A DNA stretch of 64,000 nt from Sandaracinus amylolyticus (GCF_000737325.1 NZ_CP011125.1:1736001-1800000); one strand, 5' to 3'. Shown: positions 1-8,804, counted from the first letter of the stretch. Notes: generated by a model from the sequence alone, not told the origin. Made by a program: numbers and translations.

Positions 1-104
1 TCGGCATGATCCCGATCTCGCGCGTGAAGGGCCGCGCGCTCGCGATCTACTGGTCGAACGAGACCCACATTCGCTGGGATCGGATCTTCAGCGCGATCCA
101 GTGA
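1..104 (+). CDS. lepB: Signal peptidase I, C-terminal end (partial)
   Basis: Only the last 33 codons are in the window; the reading frame enters from the left edge and stops at TGA 102-104. The visible end reads G-R-A-L-A-I-Y-W-S followed by I-R-W-D-R-I. This is the usual C-terminal block of type I signal peptidases (a GRA strand, then W-S and I-R-W-D-R before the stop). The family is a membrane-anchored Ser/Lys protease that cleaves Sec and Tat signal peptides on the outer face of the inner membrane. The catalytic residues lie upstream and cannot be checked. The call rests on this short block alone. Confidence 0.7.
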   Translation, partial: GMIPISRVKGRALAIYWSNETHIRWDRIFSAIQ

Positions 105-138
105 ACGGTGCGTAGATGGGAGCGGCGGAGGCATCGCC

Positions 139-681
139 GTGACCGCTCCTCGCGCATCCCTGCTCGTCGCGCTCGCGCTGCTCGTGATCGTGTCGATGGC
201 GCGCGCCGATCCGCGCATCGGGGCGTTCGACCTCCCGACGCTCTTCTACATCGCGAAGTCGGACGACCGGAACCGCGTCGACTACGGCGTGAGGCTCGAC
301 GAGCAGTGCTCGCCCGCGTCGCGCGCGCCGATCTACGCGTACTGGCGTCGCTTCGAGCCCGGGCAGGAGCCGCTCGCCGATCTCTCGATGCTCGATCATC
401 GCGGCTATGGCATCGCGCACCAGTCCGTGCGCGTCAGCGAGCCCAACGGGAGCTGGATCGAGCTGCGCCTGCAGGCGTTCCCGCAGCGACGCCTGCTCGC
501 GCTCGTGCAGCTCGCCGGCGACCGCTGCGTGGGCGCGGTGCACGCGGACATCGACGGTCGGGAGGCGGTGCTCGATCACGTGTTCGTGCACCTCGACGGA
601 CCGATGCAGGTCCGCGAGATCGAGCTGCGCGGCGAGGAGCGCGCGACCGGTCGTCCGCTCGTCGAGCGGCTGCGCCCCTGA
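139..681 (+). CDS. DUF4833 family exported protein
   Basis: 180 residues from a GTG start; GGAGG at 127-131 lies 7 bases upstream and supports it. A signal peptide covers residues 1-23, ending A-R-A before D-P-R. The mature part matches the pattern I associate with DUF4833: L-F-Y-I-A-K-S-D-D-R-N then V-D-Y-G near the start, a Y-W motif after a short loop, a Y-G-I block, and a beta-rich C-terminal half with V-F-V-H-L and I-E-L-R-G. The function of the family is unknown. The protein is probably periplasmic. It lies 34 bp after the signal peptidase gene and could be cotranscribed with it. Confidence 0.7.
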   Translation: MTAPRASLLVALALLVIVSMARADPRIGAFDLPTLFYIAKSDDRNRVDYGVRLDEQCSPASRAPIYAYWRRFEPGQEPLADLSMLDHRGYGIAHQSVRVSEPNGSWIELRLQAFPQRRLLALVQLAGDRCVGAVHADIDGREAVLDHVFVHLDGPMQVREIELRGEERATGRPLVERLRP

Positions 682-920
682 GGCCCGATCTCAACGGCTC
701 GCTGCGCCGCCAGCGCCCGTCCGCGCCCGAGACGGGCGCTCCCGTCCGCCGGCTGCTTCGCGAGCACTCCAGCCGCGTCCCGAATTCTCGTCCACGCCTG
801 CGTTCTTGTGGGCTCTCGGCGTGATCCCACGTAGCTGCCGAGAGCGCACCGAGGTGCGCGAGACGACCGCACGCGCGCTCGGGCAGGGCGCGCGGGGCGA
901 CGCGTCGTGGGAGCGGCAGC

Positions 921-1901
921 ATGCGCGCGTGCTCGCACGCGCTGCGCGAGGCCTGCGCGCGGACGTGCGCGAGCGCCTCGTCGTGGCGCGCAGCCATCGT
1001 CTCGATGACGTGGCTCGCGATCGTGTCGGTCGCGCACGCGGATCCACCGGTCCCACGCGACGGCCCCTTCGAGCTGAGGCTCGCGATCGAGAACGACAAC
1101 CTGCTCTTCGGGACCTACGCGCGCATGGCGGGGCCGGAGCTCGACGGGAACGATCTCGGGCGGACCCACGCGTCGTCGATCGGCATGTCCTACGACATCG
1201 CGGATCGCGGCGTCCTCGAGCTCGACCTCACGAGCGCGCTCTTCACGCGCTCGATCAGCGGCCTGCCTCCGATGCACGAGGCCACGCTGCCGATCCACTT
1301 CCACGAGCTCAGCCGACTGCGGCTCGGCGGCGGGATCCGGCGCGGCCTCGGGCCGTGGCGCATCCGCTGGGGCCTCGCCGTGGAGGTCTCGAACCGCGAG
1401 GAGGTCGTGGCGATCGGCGCGACCGGACAGCAGCGCTGGTGGCACGAGTTCAGCCGCTACGACCTCGACACCGGCGTGTGGCTCTACGAATACCACCCCG
1501 ATGGGCAGGGCATCCGCGTCGGTGTGGCGGCGGACGCGAGCGCGGGGGGATGGACGAGCTCGACGCTCGCGCCGTGGGCGTGGATCGAGGCCGAGGGCGA
1601 CGTCGGAGGTCGCGCCGGCACGCTGCCGGGCGCGTCATGGCTCGAGCCCTCGGGGCGCGTCGCGCTGAGCCTCGGGGACCCCGCGGGGGTGCGTCTCGTG
1701 CTCGGCCTCGAGCAGCGCGCGTTCGTGTGGATCGAGCAGCCCGGCGTCATGCTGCGCTCGACGATCGACGTCCGGCTCGACCTCTCGGCGGTGGTCGTCC
1801 AGCTCGCGCTGCACCGCTACGACGGCGACCAGAACGTGCGGTACTTCGCCTACGCGCTCCCCAACACGACGATGACCTTCGCGCTCTGGCTCCGGCTCTG
1901 A
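921..1901 (+). CDS. Outer-membrane beta-barrel protein, weakly LpxR-like
   Basis: 326 residues. A hydrophobic stretch ending V-A-H-A before D-P-P looks like a signal peptide. It fits either the ATG at 921 or the in-frame ATG at 1005, so the start is uncertain. The mature protein has alternating strand patterns with many Tyr, Trp and Arg residues, begins R-L-A-I-E-N-D-N-L-L, and ends in an aromatic-rich strand (T-M-T-F-A-L-W-L-R-L), as expected for an outer-membrane barrel. The E-N-D motif at the first strand and the overall size recall the LpxR (DUF2219) lipid A 3'-O-deacylase family, but the Y-T-N-G block typical of that family is not seen. I would not assign the activity. Confidence 0.5.
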   Translation: MRACSHALREACARTCASASSWRAAIVSMTWLAIVSVAHADPPVPRDGPFELRLAIENDNLLFGTYARMAGPELDGNDLGRTHASSIGMSYDIADRGVLELDLTSALFTRSISGLPPMHEATLPIHFHELSRLRLGGGIRRGLGPWRIRWGLAVEVSNREEVVAIGATGQQRWWHEFSRYDLDTGVWLYEYHPDGQGIRVGVAADASAGGWTSSTLAPWAWIEAEGDVGGRAGTLPGASWLEPSGRVALSLGDPAGVRLVLGLEQRAFVWIEQPGVMLRSTIDVRLDLSAVVVQLALHRYDGDQNVRYFAYALPNTTMTFALWLRL

Positions 1902-1962
1902 ACCAGATCACGGGCCCGAGCTACCGCTCGGCGGGGCCCCGTCCCATACTCGGCGCTCGCGC

Positions 1963-3462
1963 ATGAAGCAGTCCTCCCACGCGAGCTCGCTGCGCGCGGT
2001 GATCCGAGAGCGGCTCGCCGCGGAGATCGGCACGCTCTCGAGCCACGCCGCCGAGCGCGTCGCGCTGGTGTACCCGAGCCCCTACCACACCGGCATGAGC
2101 TCGCTGGGGTTCCAGCAGATCTACCGCGAGATCCACGCGAGCGGCCGGTCCGCGGAGCGCGCGTTCCTCCCCGACGACGTGAGCGCGTGGCAGCGCGCGC
2201 GCCTGCCGCTGCTCACCTACGAGAACGAGCGCCCGGTCTCCGACTTCCCGGTCGTCGCGATGAGCGTCGCGTACGAGATCGAGCTCGCCGGGGTCGTGCA
2301 GTGCCTCGAGCTCGCGGGGATGCCGCCGCTCGCCGAGGAGCGCGGTCCGCGTCATCCGATCGTGCTGTGCGGCGGGCCGCTCACGTTCTCGAACCCGCTG
2401 CCGCTCGCGCCGTACGCCGACGCGATCCTGATGGGCGAGTGCGACGAGACGATCCACCAGGCGCTCGACGTGATCTTCGGCGCGGGCGGATCGAAGCACG
2501 AGATCCTCGCCGCGCTCGCGCGCGAGATCGACTCGTGCTTCGTGCCCTCGATCCACGGCGACGAGATGCCGCACGTCGCGAAGGCGGACCTCGAGAAGCT
2601 CCCCGCGTACGCCGCGATCCGCACGCCGAACACCGAGCTGCGCGACATGTTCTTGATGGAGGCCGAGCGCGGCTGCTCGCGCGGCTGCGCGTACTGCGTG
2701 ATGCGCCGCAGCACGAACGGCGGCATGCGCATCGTGCCGATGGAGAAGATCCTCGGGCTCGTCCCCGCCGACGCGCGGCGCGTCGGTCTCGTCGGCGCGG
2801 CGGTCAGCGATCACCCGAAGATCGCGGACATCGTCGAGACGCTCGCAGGGCAGGGCCGCCAGGTCGGGCTCTCGTCGCTGCGCCCCGATCGCCTCAACGA
2901 TCGCTTCGTCGCCGCGCTGAAGAGCGCGGGCTATCGCACGCTGACCACCGCGAGCGACGGCGCGAGCCAGCGTCTTCGCGACCAGGTGCAGCGCAAGGCG
3001 CAGGAGCGACACCTGCTGCGCGCGGCGGAGCTCACGCGCGCCCACGGGCTCGAGCGGCTCAAGCTCTACATGATGGTCGGCCTGCCCGGCGAGGAAGCGC
3101 AGGACATCGACGAGCTGATCGTCTTCGCGACCGAGCTCTCGAAGATCGCGCCGCTCTCGCTCGGGATCGCGCCCTTCGTCAGCAAGCGCAACACGCCGAT
3201 GGACGGGCTGCCCTTCGCGGGGATCAAGCCGGTCGAGGAGCGCCTCGAGCAGCTGCGCCGCGGCACGAAGGGTCGCGTCGACGTGCGCGCGACCAGCGCG
3301 CGCTGGGCGTGGATCGAGTGGGTGCTCGCGCAGGGCGGTCGCGCCGAGGGTCGCGCGGTGATGGACGCCGTGCACGCGGGCGGGCGCTTCGCGGACTGGA
3401 AGCGCGCGTTCGAGGCGCTGCCGGCGGCGCGCCCGCGCCGCGCGCTCGCGGTCGTCGCCTGA
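1963..3462 (+). CDS. B12-binding-type radical SAM protein
   Basis: 499 residues from ATG. The N-terminal third (about 30-190) reads V-A-L-V-Y-P-S-P-Y-H-T-G-M-S-S-L-G and then a Rossmann-like segment with a C-G-G-P turn, the layout of cobalamin-binding-domain radical SAM proteins. The cluster motif is C238-S-R-G-C242-A-Y-C245, the CxxxCxxC ligand set for the 4Fe-4S cluster that cleaves S-adenosylmethionine. Downstream are L-S-S-L-R-P-D-R and L-K-L-Y-M-M-V-G-L-P-G-E, typical radical SAM barrel strands. No classical B12 DxHxxG motif is obvious, so cobalamin binding is inferred from layout only. The substrate is unknown; neighbouring genes give no pathway. Confidence 0.75.
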   Translation: MKQSSHASSLRAVIRERLAAEIGTLSSHAAERVALVYPSPYHTGMSSLGFQQIYREIHASGRSAERAFLPDDVSAWQRARLPLLTYENERPVSDFPVVAMSVAYEIELAGVVQCLELAGMPPLAEERGPRHPIVLCGGPLTFSNPLPLAPYADAILMGECDETIHQALDVIFGAGGSKHEILAALAREIDSCFVPSIHGDEMPHVAKADLEKLPAYAAIRTPNTELRDMFLMEAERGCSRGCAYCVMRRSTNGGMRIVPMEKILGLVPADARRVGLVGAAVSDHPKIADIVETLAGQGRQVGLSSLRPDRLNDRFVAALKSAGYRTLTTASDGASQRLRDQVQRKAQERHLLRAAELTRAHGLERLKLYMMVGLPGEEAQDIDELIVFATELSKIAPLSLGIAPFVSKRNTPMDGLPFAGIKPVEERLEQLRRGTKGRVDVRATSARWAWIEWVLAQGGRAEGRAVMDAVHAGGRFADWKRAFEALPAARPRRALAVVA

Positions 3463-3466
3463 CGCG

Positions 3467-3508
3467 CTGGCTCCGCGGCGCTGGCTCCGCGGCGGTGGTC
3501 CCGCGGCG
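3467..3508 (+). repeat. Three imperfect 14-bp tandem repeats
   Basis: Just after the radical SAM stop, GCTGGCTCCGCGGC occurs twice head to tail and is followed by a diverged third copy (GGTGGTCCCGCGGC). Each unit carries CCGCGG, so neighbouring copies can pair into short hairpins. It may act as a weak terminator or simply be slippage in GC-rich DNA. Confidence 0.5.
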
Positions 3509-3605
3509 CGTGCTCCCCGCATCGCGGGTCGGCGCACGGCCGCGCCGGGGCTAGCTAGCGCCTCGTCTGCGCGACGCTTCGTCAGCGCGACGTGGAGGCC
3601 TCGTC

Positions 3606-4901
3606 TTGAGCTCCGAGCCGAGGGCAACGCTCTTCTCGAACGTTCGCGTCTTCGACGGGAGATCGACCGCGCTCTCCGCGCCTTCGCACGTGCTGGTGCG
3701 CGGCCACGTCATCGACGCGATCTCCACGTCGCCGATCGCCGGCGCCGGCGACACGAAGGTGATCGACGGCCGCGGCAAGACGCTGACGCCCGGCCTCGTC
3801 GACGCGCACTGGCACGCGACGTTCGCGACGCTCTCGCCCGAAGTGCTGATGACCGCCGATCCGGGGTTCATCCACATCGTCGCGGCGCGCGAGGCGGAGC
3901 GCACGCTGATGCGCGGGTTCACCACCGTGCGCGACGCGGGCGGCCCGGCGTTCGGGCTCAAGCGCGCGATCGACACCGGCGTGTGCGCCGGCCCACGCAT
4001 CTATCCGAGCGGCGCGTTCATCTCGCAGACCTCGGGCCACGGAGACTTCCGCGCGCGCCACGAGGTGCCCCGCGACTGCTGCGCGCACCTCTCGTACGCG
4101 GAGCGGCTCGGCGCCGCGGCGCTCGCGGACGGAGTCGCCGAGGTGCTGCGCGCGTCGCGCGAGCAGCTGATGCTCGGCGCGTCGCAGATCAAGGTGATGG
4201 CGGGCGGCGGGGTCTCGTCGCCGCACGACCCGATCGACGTCACGCAGTACACCGAGGACGAGATGCGCGCGGCCGTCGAGTGCGCGGAGAACTGGGGCAC
4301 CTACGTGATGGTGCACGCGTACACGCCGCGCGCGGTGCAGCAGTCGATCCGCGCCGGCGTGCGGTGCATCGAGCACGGCCACCTCGTCGACGACGAGACC
4401 GCCGCGATGATGGCGGCCCGCGGCGTCTGGTGGTCGATGCAGACCTTCCTCGACGACGAGGACGCGCATCCGCTGCCGACGCCCGAAGGGCGCGCGAAGG
4501 CGCGACGCGTGTTCTCCGGGACCGACCAGGCGTACTTGCTCGCGAAGAAGCACGGCGTGAAGCTCGCGTGGGGCACCGACGTGCTCTTCGACGCGAGGCT
4601 CGCGGATCGTCAGGGCGCGCAGCTCGCGAAGCTCACGCGCTGGTTCACGACGGCGCAGGCGCTCCGGCTCGCGACGTACGACAACGCGCAGCTGCTCGCG
4701 CTTTCGGGAGAGCGCAACCCGTACCCGGGTCGGCTCGGCGTCGTGGAAGAGGGCGCGCTCGCGGACCTGCTCCTGGTCGACGGCGATCCGCTCGCGGACC
4801 TCGGCGTCTTCGCGGACCCGAGCTCGAAGCTGCTCGTCATCATGAAGGACGGGGAGCTGGTGAAGGACGTCGTCTCGTCGCAGCGCGCGTCCGGCACGTG
4901 A
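3606..4901 (+). CDS. Amidohydrolase family protein (metal-dependent)
   Basis: 431 residues. The start is TTG at 3606, with GGAGG about 7 bases upstream. Metal-site residues are in the expected order for imidazolonepropionase/Xaa-Pro-dipeptidase-like amidohydrolases: H68-x-H70 (D-A-H-W-H), K196 (Q-I-K-V-M), H237 (M-V-H-A), H257 (E-H-G-H) and D325 (G-T-D). The G-F-T-T-V-R-D-A-G-G block and the C-terminal G-x-L-A-D-L-L-L-V-D-G-D-P-L segment, which rebuilds the small beta sandwich, are both present. It should hydrolyse an amide or cyclic amide bond with one or two divalent metals. No signal peptide is seen, so it is probably cytoplasmic. The substrate is not predictable from context. Confidence 0.85.
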   Translation: MSSEPRATLFSNVRVFDGRSTALSAPSHVLVRGHVIDAISTSPIAGAGDTKVIDGRGKTLTPGLVDAHWHATFATLSPEVLMTADPGFIHIVAAREAERTLMRGFTTVRDAGGPAFGLKRAIDTGVCAGPRIYPSGAFISQTSGHGDFRARHEVPRDCCAHLSYAERLGAAALADGVAEVLRASREQLMLGASQIKVMAGGGVSSPHDPIDVTQYTEDEMRAAVECAENWGTYVMVHAYTPRAVQQSIRAGVRCIEHGHLVDDETAAMMAARGVWWSMQTFLDDEDAHPLPTPEGRAKARRVFSGTDQAYLLAKKHGVKLAWGTDVLFDARLADRQGAQLAKLTRWFTTAQALRLATYDNAQLLALSGERNPYPGRLGVVEEGALADLLLVDGDPLADLGVFADPSSKLLVIMKDGELVKDVVSSQRASGT

Positions 4902-4944
4902 CCCGCGCTCGTCGTAGAGTGGGGCGATCCGACGCGCGAGCGGC

Positions 4945-5652
4945 TTGTCTGCGCGCGCGACGGGGCGAGATGCGCACGTGAGGCGGTCAGGTCGATTGGA
5001 AAACCCGCGCAGCACGGTCGACCCCAGGTCGGTGACGAGACTCGCGCTCGCGGGATGTGTGTTGGTCTTCGGGCTCGCGTGCTCCGGGGTCGCGCGCGCG
5101 CAGGATCCTGCGGAGGCGCTGGGCGCACCATCCAGCGAGGCGCCGAGCGCCCGACCGGACGAGGCGCCGGCCGCCAACGAGGTGCCGAGCGCGCCTGCGA
5201 GCGCGCTCGACTCGCCGGTCACCCCGAGCGCCGAGCAGCGCAGCGCGGCGCGCCAGCTCGCGAGCCTGCAGATCGACGAGCTCGCGCTCCAGCGCGAGAT
5301 GGACGCCGCGGGCCAGGAGCGCTTGCTCGCGGTCGCGCTCTACGTGGGCGGCGTCGGGCTCGCGGTCGCGTCGGTGTCGACGCTGGTGATCGCGGCGCTG
5401 CAGAGCGCGTGTGTCGCCGAGGCGGACCTCGGCTGTTACGACGCGCCGGAGTGGATCATCGGCGGCCTCGCGACCGCGCTGGTGAGCGCGGTGCTGCTCT
5501 CGGGCGCGAGCTTCGCGGATCGCCGCGCGGGCTACCTCGAGCGCCGGAGCGACACCCACCGCGACGATCTCGAGGAGCGTCGCCGCACGCTCGAGCGCCG
5601 CGTCGGTCTCGCGCTCGGGCCGACCGCGGTCCGCGTGACGATCGAGTTCTGA
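4945..5652 (+). CDS. Hypothetical exported or membrane protein
   Basis: 235 residues if the TTG at 4945 is used. A GTG at 5032 gives a more conventional signal peptide (V-T-R-L-A-L-A-G-C-V-L-V-F-G-L-A, cleavage after A-R-A), so the true protein may be about 206 residues. After the signal comes an Ala/Pro/Ser-rich stretch, a short charged helix, two hydrophobic segments (near residues 130-150 and 172-190) separated by a loop with two Cys, and a charged helical tail rich in Arg and Glu. No family is recognised. It is convergent with the next gene, leaving 21 bp between the stops. Confidence 0.55.
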   Translation: MSARATGRDAHVRRSGRLENPRSTVDPRSVTRLALAGCVLVFGLACSGVARAQDPAEALGAPSSEAPSARPDEAPAANEVPSAPASALDSPVTPSAEQRSAARQLASLQIDELALQREMDAAGQERLLAVALYVGGVGLAVASVSTLVIAALQSACVAEADLGCYDAPEWIIGGLATALVSAVLLSGASFADRRAGYLERRSDTHRDDLEERRRTLERRVGLALGPTAVRVTIEF

Positions 5653-5673
5653 GCACGCACCGCCGCCGGCCGA

Positions 5674-6837
5674 TCAGCGCGAGCCGAACGTCTCTCGCAC
5701 CGCCGCGAGCAGCGGGCGCGCGGCCGAGAGCGTCTCGACGAGCGGCGCCGCGCCCTCGCCGACGTTGACGGCGACGACGAAGCCGACGTCGGCGTCGGTC
5801 GAATAGCCGACGAACGTGCGTGCACCGTCGGTGTTCCCAGCGCCCAGGCGGACGTCGCCGAGCGCAGGATCGAGCGCGACCACGTATCCCATCCCGTATC
5901 CGCCCGTCTCGTAGCCATAGGCCTGCGCGACGCCCTCGAGCACGGCGCCGCCCGCCGGCACGTCGGCGAGCGCGAGCGTCTCGCGGCGATGGAGGCGCCC
6001 GCCGAGGAATTCACGCGCCCAGATCGCCATGTCGTGGAGCGACGTGACGTAGCCGCCGTCGGCGGCGTAGCTCGTCGGCGTCACGACGGCCGCGGGCCCG
6101 GCCGCGCCGCCGGGCACGTAGCTGCTCCAGAGCGCGTCGGGCGTCCCGCTCGAGAGCGCGCGCGTGTCGGTCATGCCGAGGGGCACGAAGAACCGCGCCG
6201 TGCACTCGTCGGCGATCGACCGGCCGACGACGGACTCCACCGCGACGCCGAGCAGGATGTAGCCGGTGTTCGAGTAGTTCCACGCCGCGCCGGGCGGGAA
6301 GTCCGCGGGCTCCGCGATCGCCATGTCGATCAGCTCGTCGGCCGTGAACGTGCGCGTCCGGTCCGACGCGAGCGCCTCTTGATAGGGCGGCGTCCGCGTG
6401 TAGCTGACGATCCCCGAGGTGTGCTGGAGCAGCATCCGCAGCGTGATCTCGTCGCCGCGCGGCACCCTCGGCACGTACGTGGAGATCGGGTCGTCGATCG
6501 AGAGGAGGCCCTCTTCGTGGAGCGACAGCACGAGCGCGCCCGTGAACGTCTTCGCGATGCTCGCCGAGCGGAAGAGCGTGTCTTCGGTCGCCGGCGTGTC
6601 GGCCTCCAGGTCGGCCGCGCCGGTGGCTCCGACCCAGCGCCGTCCCGCGCCGTCCTCGACGAGCATGAGCGTGCCGGCGGAGCCCTCGGACGTTTGCGTC
6701 GAGGCCAGCGCGGACTCGAAGCGAGACACCGTCGCGGTGTCGAACGTGGGCGTCTCCGAGGTGCATCCGACGACGAGACCGAGCGACGTGAAGACACCGA
6801 GGACGAAGGAAGAGCGAGCTGGCGAGTGCGAGCGCAT
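5674..6837 (-). CDS. Beta-lactamase-fold serine hydrolase, lipoprotein
   Basis: 387 residues from the ATG at 6837. The upstream minus-strand sequence GAGGAGGCTTC places a strong ribosome binding site, which favours this start over one 9 codons earlier. The lipobox V-V-G-C puts the lipidated cysteine at residue 25. The catalytic S93-I-A-K96 (SxxK) and a Y-S-N motif (YxN) are present, along with the L-L-Q-H-T-S-G-I block that follows the active site in class C beta-lactamase-like esterases and DD-peptidases. This family (Beta-lactamase, PF00144) includes esterases, D-aminopeptidases and penicillin-binding proteins; the substrate cannot be told. Probably anchored in the cell envelope facing the periplasm. 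Confidence 0.8.
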   Translation of the reverse strand: MRSHSPARSSFVLGVFTSLGLVVGCTSETPTFDTATVSRFESALASTQTSEGSAGTLMLVEDGAGRRWVGATGAADLEADTPATEDTLFRSASIAKTFTGALVLSLHEEGLLSIDDPISTYVPRVPRGDEITLRMLLQHTSGIVSYTRTPPYQEALASDRTRTFTADELIDMAIAEPADFPPGAAWNYSNTGYILLGVAVESVVGRSIADECTARFFVPLGMTDTRALSSGTPDALWSSYVPGGAAGPAAVVTPTSYAADGGYVTSLHDMAIWAREFLGGRLHRRETLALADVPAGGAVLEGVAQAYGYETGGYGMGYVVALDPALGDVRLGAGNTDGARTFVGYSTDADVGFVVAVNVGEGAAPLVETLSAARPLLAAVRETFGSR

Positions 6838-6894
6838 GAAGCCTCCTCGCCTGCGTGCCCGCACCTCGACGGTGCGTTCAACGCGCGCTCGCTC

Positions 6895-8250
6895 TCACCG
6901 CTCGCTGCGGAGAACTTCCTCCGCCGCCCGCTCGCCCGATCGAATCGCGCCTTCGATGTACCCGTTCCACACCGTCGCGGTCTCGGTGCCCGCCCAGTGC
7001 ACCCGTCCGATCGGCGCGCGCAGCGCCTTGCCCGAGCTCGTCCACACGCCGGGCGGGAAGTACCCCGCGTAACACCCGCGGCTCCACTCGTCCTCGGTCC
7101 AGCTCTTGTCGACGTAGTGCACGGGCAGCCCCGCGCGCACTCCGAAGCAGCGCGCGAAACACGCGAGCACCGCGTCGCGTCGCTCGCCGCGCGGTCGATC
7201 GCTCCACTCGCGCGCCGCTGCGCCCTCGATGAACCCGAGCAGCACGCCCGGCGTGCCCTCGGGCGCCGACGCGTCGAACTGCACGTGCGCGGGCGCGAGA
7301 TCGGTGATCGCGTGGCCCGACAGACCTTCCTCGCGCCACCACGCGCGCTCGTAGATCGCGATGCACTTGATCACCGCGCCCTGGGGCACGCGCTGCGTCA
7401 GCTGATCACGCGCGCTCGGCATCGCTGGCGCATACCGCAGTCGCCCCGCGAGCATCGGCGGCAGCGCCACGATCACGCGCGAGCCCGAGAACGCCGCGTC
7501 GTCGCTGCGCACCACGACACCGTCGCGGTCGTGCTCGATCGCGCGCACCGGCGTCGACAGGCGCAGCGTGCCCTCGGGCAGCTTCGCGGCGAGCGCCTCC
7601 GCGAGGCGCTGCATGCCACCCACCACGCGATCCTGCTGCGCGCCGTTCTCGCTCGAGAGCAGCCGATCGAGCCCACCGCCCGAGCGGATGTAGAAGAGCA
7701 CGTGCAGCAGCGACAGGTCCGCGGGATCCGCCGCGAACACGGTCTCCATCGCGTAGCGCAGCAGCTTGCGCGCGCCCTCGGTCGGCGCGTGGGTGCGGAG
7801 GAACGTGTCGAGCGTCGTCGCGTCCCACTCGCTCGCTTGTTTCGCCTCCCAGGGCGCGTCGAGCGGCACTTCCTTCGCGAGCTGATCGAGGCGGAACCAC
7901 ACCCATCCGACCGCGGCGAGCGACGCCGCGTCGACGCGCGGGACGGTGCCGCGGAAGAGCCGTCGTTTGCCGCCGAAGTGCAGCACGTTGTGGCCCTCGA
8001 CGTGCTGGCGATGGGTCGCGAGGCCGAGCTCCTTCGCGAGCGCGAGCGCGCGATCCTGCGTCGGCCCGAGCCACTGCCCGCCGAGATCGATCGCGGTGCC
8101 GTGGTGGGTCTCGGTGTAGACGCGACCGCCGACGCGATCGCGCGCCTCGAGCACCGCGACGCGACGCCCCGCGGCGCAGAGACGACGCGCCGCGGAGAGC
8201 CCGGCGAAGCCCGCGCCGACGACGATGACGTCCGACTCGAATGGCTGCAT
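6895..8250 (-). CDS. Flavin monoamine oxidase family FAD-dependent oxidoreductase
   Basis: 451 residues from ATG. The N-terminal FAD motif is V-I-V-V-G-A-G-F-A-G-L, followed by the V-L-E-A-R-D-R-V-G-G-R block typical of amine oxidases. The C-terminal W-A-G-T-E-T-A and G-Y-I-E-G-A-I-R-S-G segments complete the FAD site. Length and motifs match bacterial flavin monoamine oxidases (PF01593), which oxidise amines to imines with release of hydrogen peroxide. There is no signal peptide. The gene starts about 36 bp from the edge of the 21-bp repeat array, so its promoter must lie within or beside that array. It is 57 bp upstream of the beta-lactamase-fold gene on the same strand. Confidence 0.85.
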   Translation of the reverse strand: MQPFESDVIVVGAGFAGLSAARRLCAAGRRVAVLEARDRVGGRVYTETHHGTAIDLGGQWLGPTQDRALALAKELGLATHRQHVEGHNVLHFGGKRRLFRGTVPRVDAASLAAVGWVWFRLDQLAKEVPLDAPWEAKQASEWDATTLDTFLRTHAPTEGARKLLRYAMETVFAADPADLSLLHVLFYIRSGGGLDRLLSSENGAQQDRVVGGMQRLAEALAAKLPEGTLRLSTPVRAIEHDRDGVVVRSDDAAFSGSRVIVALPPMLAGRLRYAPAMPSARDQLTQRVPQGAVIKCIAIYERAWWREEGLSGHAITDLAPAHVQFDASAPEGTPGVLLGFIEGAAAREWSDRPRGERRDAVLACFARCFGVRAGLPVHYVDKSWTEDEWSRGCYAGYFPPGVWTSSGKALRAPIGRVHWAGTETATVWNGYIEGAIRSGERAAEEVLRSER

Positions 8251-8285
8251 CGCGCGCGATGGTACTTCCCCGCGCCGCGCGGGGC

Positions 8286-8759
8286 CGCTCCTCGGCGCGG
8301 CGCGGCGATCCCTCGGTGCCGCGATCGTGCTCCTCGGTGCGGCGATCGCGATCCCTCGGTCCGGCGTCGCACTCCCTCGCTGCGGAAATTCGATCCCTCG
8401 CTGGGACGATTTCGATCCGCGGTCGGCGTTTTTCGATCCTCGGCGCGACGATTCGGTCCCTCGATGGCGAGCGCGCCTCCCCGGGTCGCCCGAGACGATC
8501 CCCGGCGGGGATCGCGTCGTGCGAAGTGGGGATCGCGCTGGATTTGGCGGGTATCGCGGGCGCGACGCGCGGGCGCTTCGTGATCGCCGCCGGGGATCGA
8601 GTGCTCGCGGGCGGGGATCGGAATTTCGTCGCCGGGGATCGGAATTTCGTCGCCGGGGATCGAATCACCGTCGCTGGGGATCGAGCCCTCGCGAGCGGGG
8701 ATCGACGCGCCCGGCGTGGGGATCGAGCGCGCGAGGGTGGGGATCGTCGAATGCCCGCG
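8286..8759. repeat. 21-bp-period inverted repeat array filling a divergent intergenic region
   Basis: This 554-bp gap between divergently transcribed genes (8250 and 8805) is almost entirely repeats. On the left, CCTCG cores begin at 8290, 8311, 8332, 8354, 8375, 8396, 8417 (as CCGCG), 8438 and 8459, then two diverged copies at 8480 and 8501; most are preceded by CGATC. On the right, GGGGATCG begins at 8507, 8528, 8549 (GGGTATCG), about 8571 (degenerate), 8592, 8613, 8634, 8655, 8676, 8697, 8718 and 8739. The step is 21 bp nearly everywhere. The right arm is the reverse complement of the left: AAATT plus CGATCCC occurs left, GGGGATCG plus GAATTT occurs right. The centre is the palindrome CGATCCCC-GGC-GGGGATCG at 8496-8514. 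Units at 8613 and 8634 are identical. Because 21 is a multiple of 3, several frames stay open, but no frame looks like a real protein. Confidence 0.9.
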
Positions 8760-8804
8760 CGACGCCGAGGAGGGGCGCGCGCGCGGTGATCGTATCCTCG
8801 CACC

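Noticed and set aside
8241-8789. Open frame with a 7-residue periodic sequence (A-G-D-R-N-F-V type)
   Set aside because: The 21-bp DNA period keeps several frames open on both strands; the sequence is low-complexity with no start signal and lies inside the repeat array.
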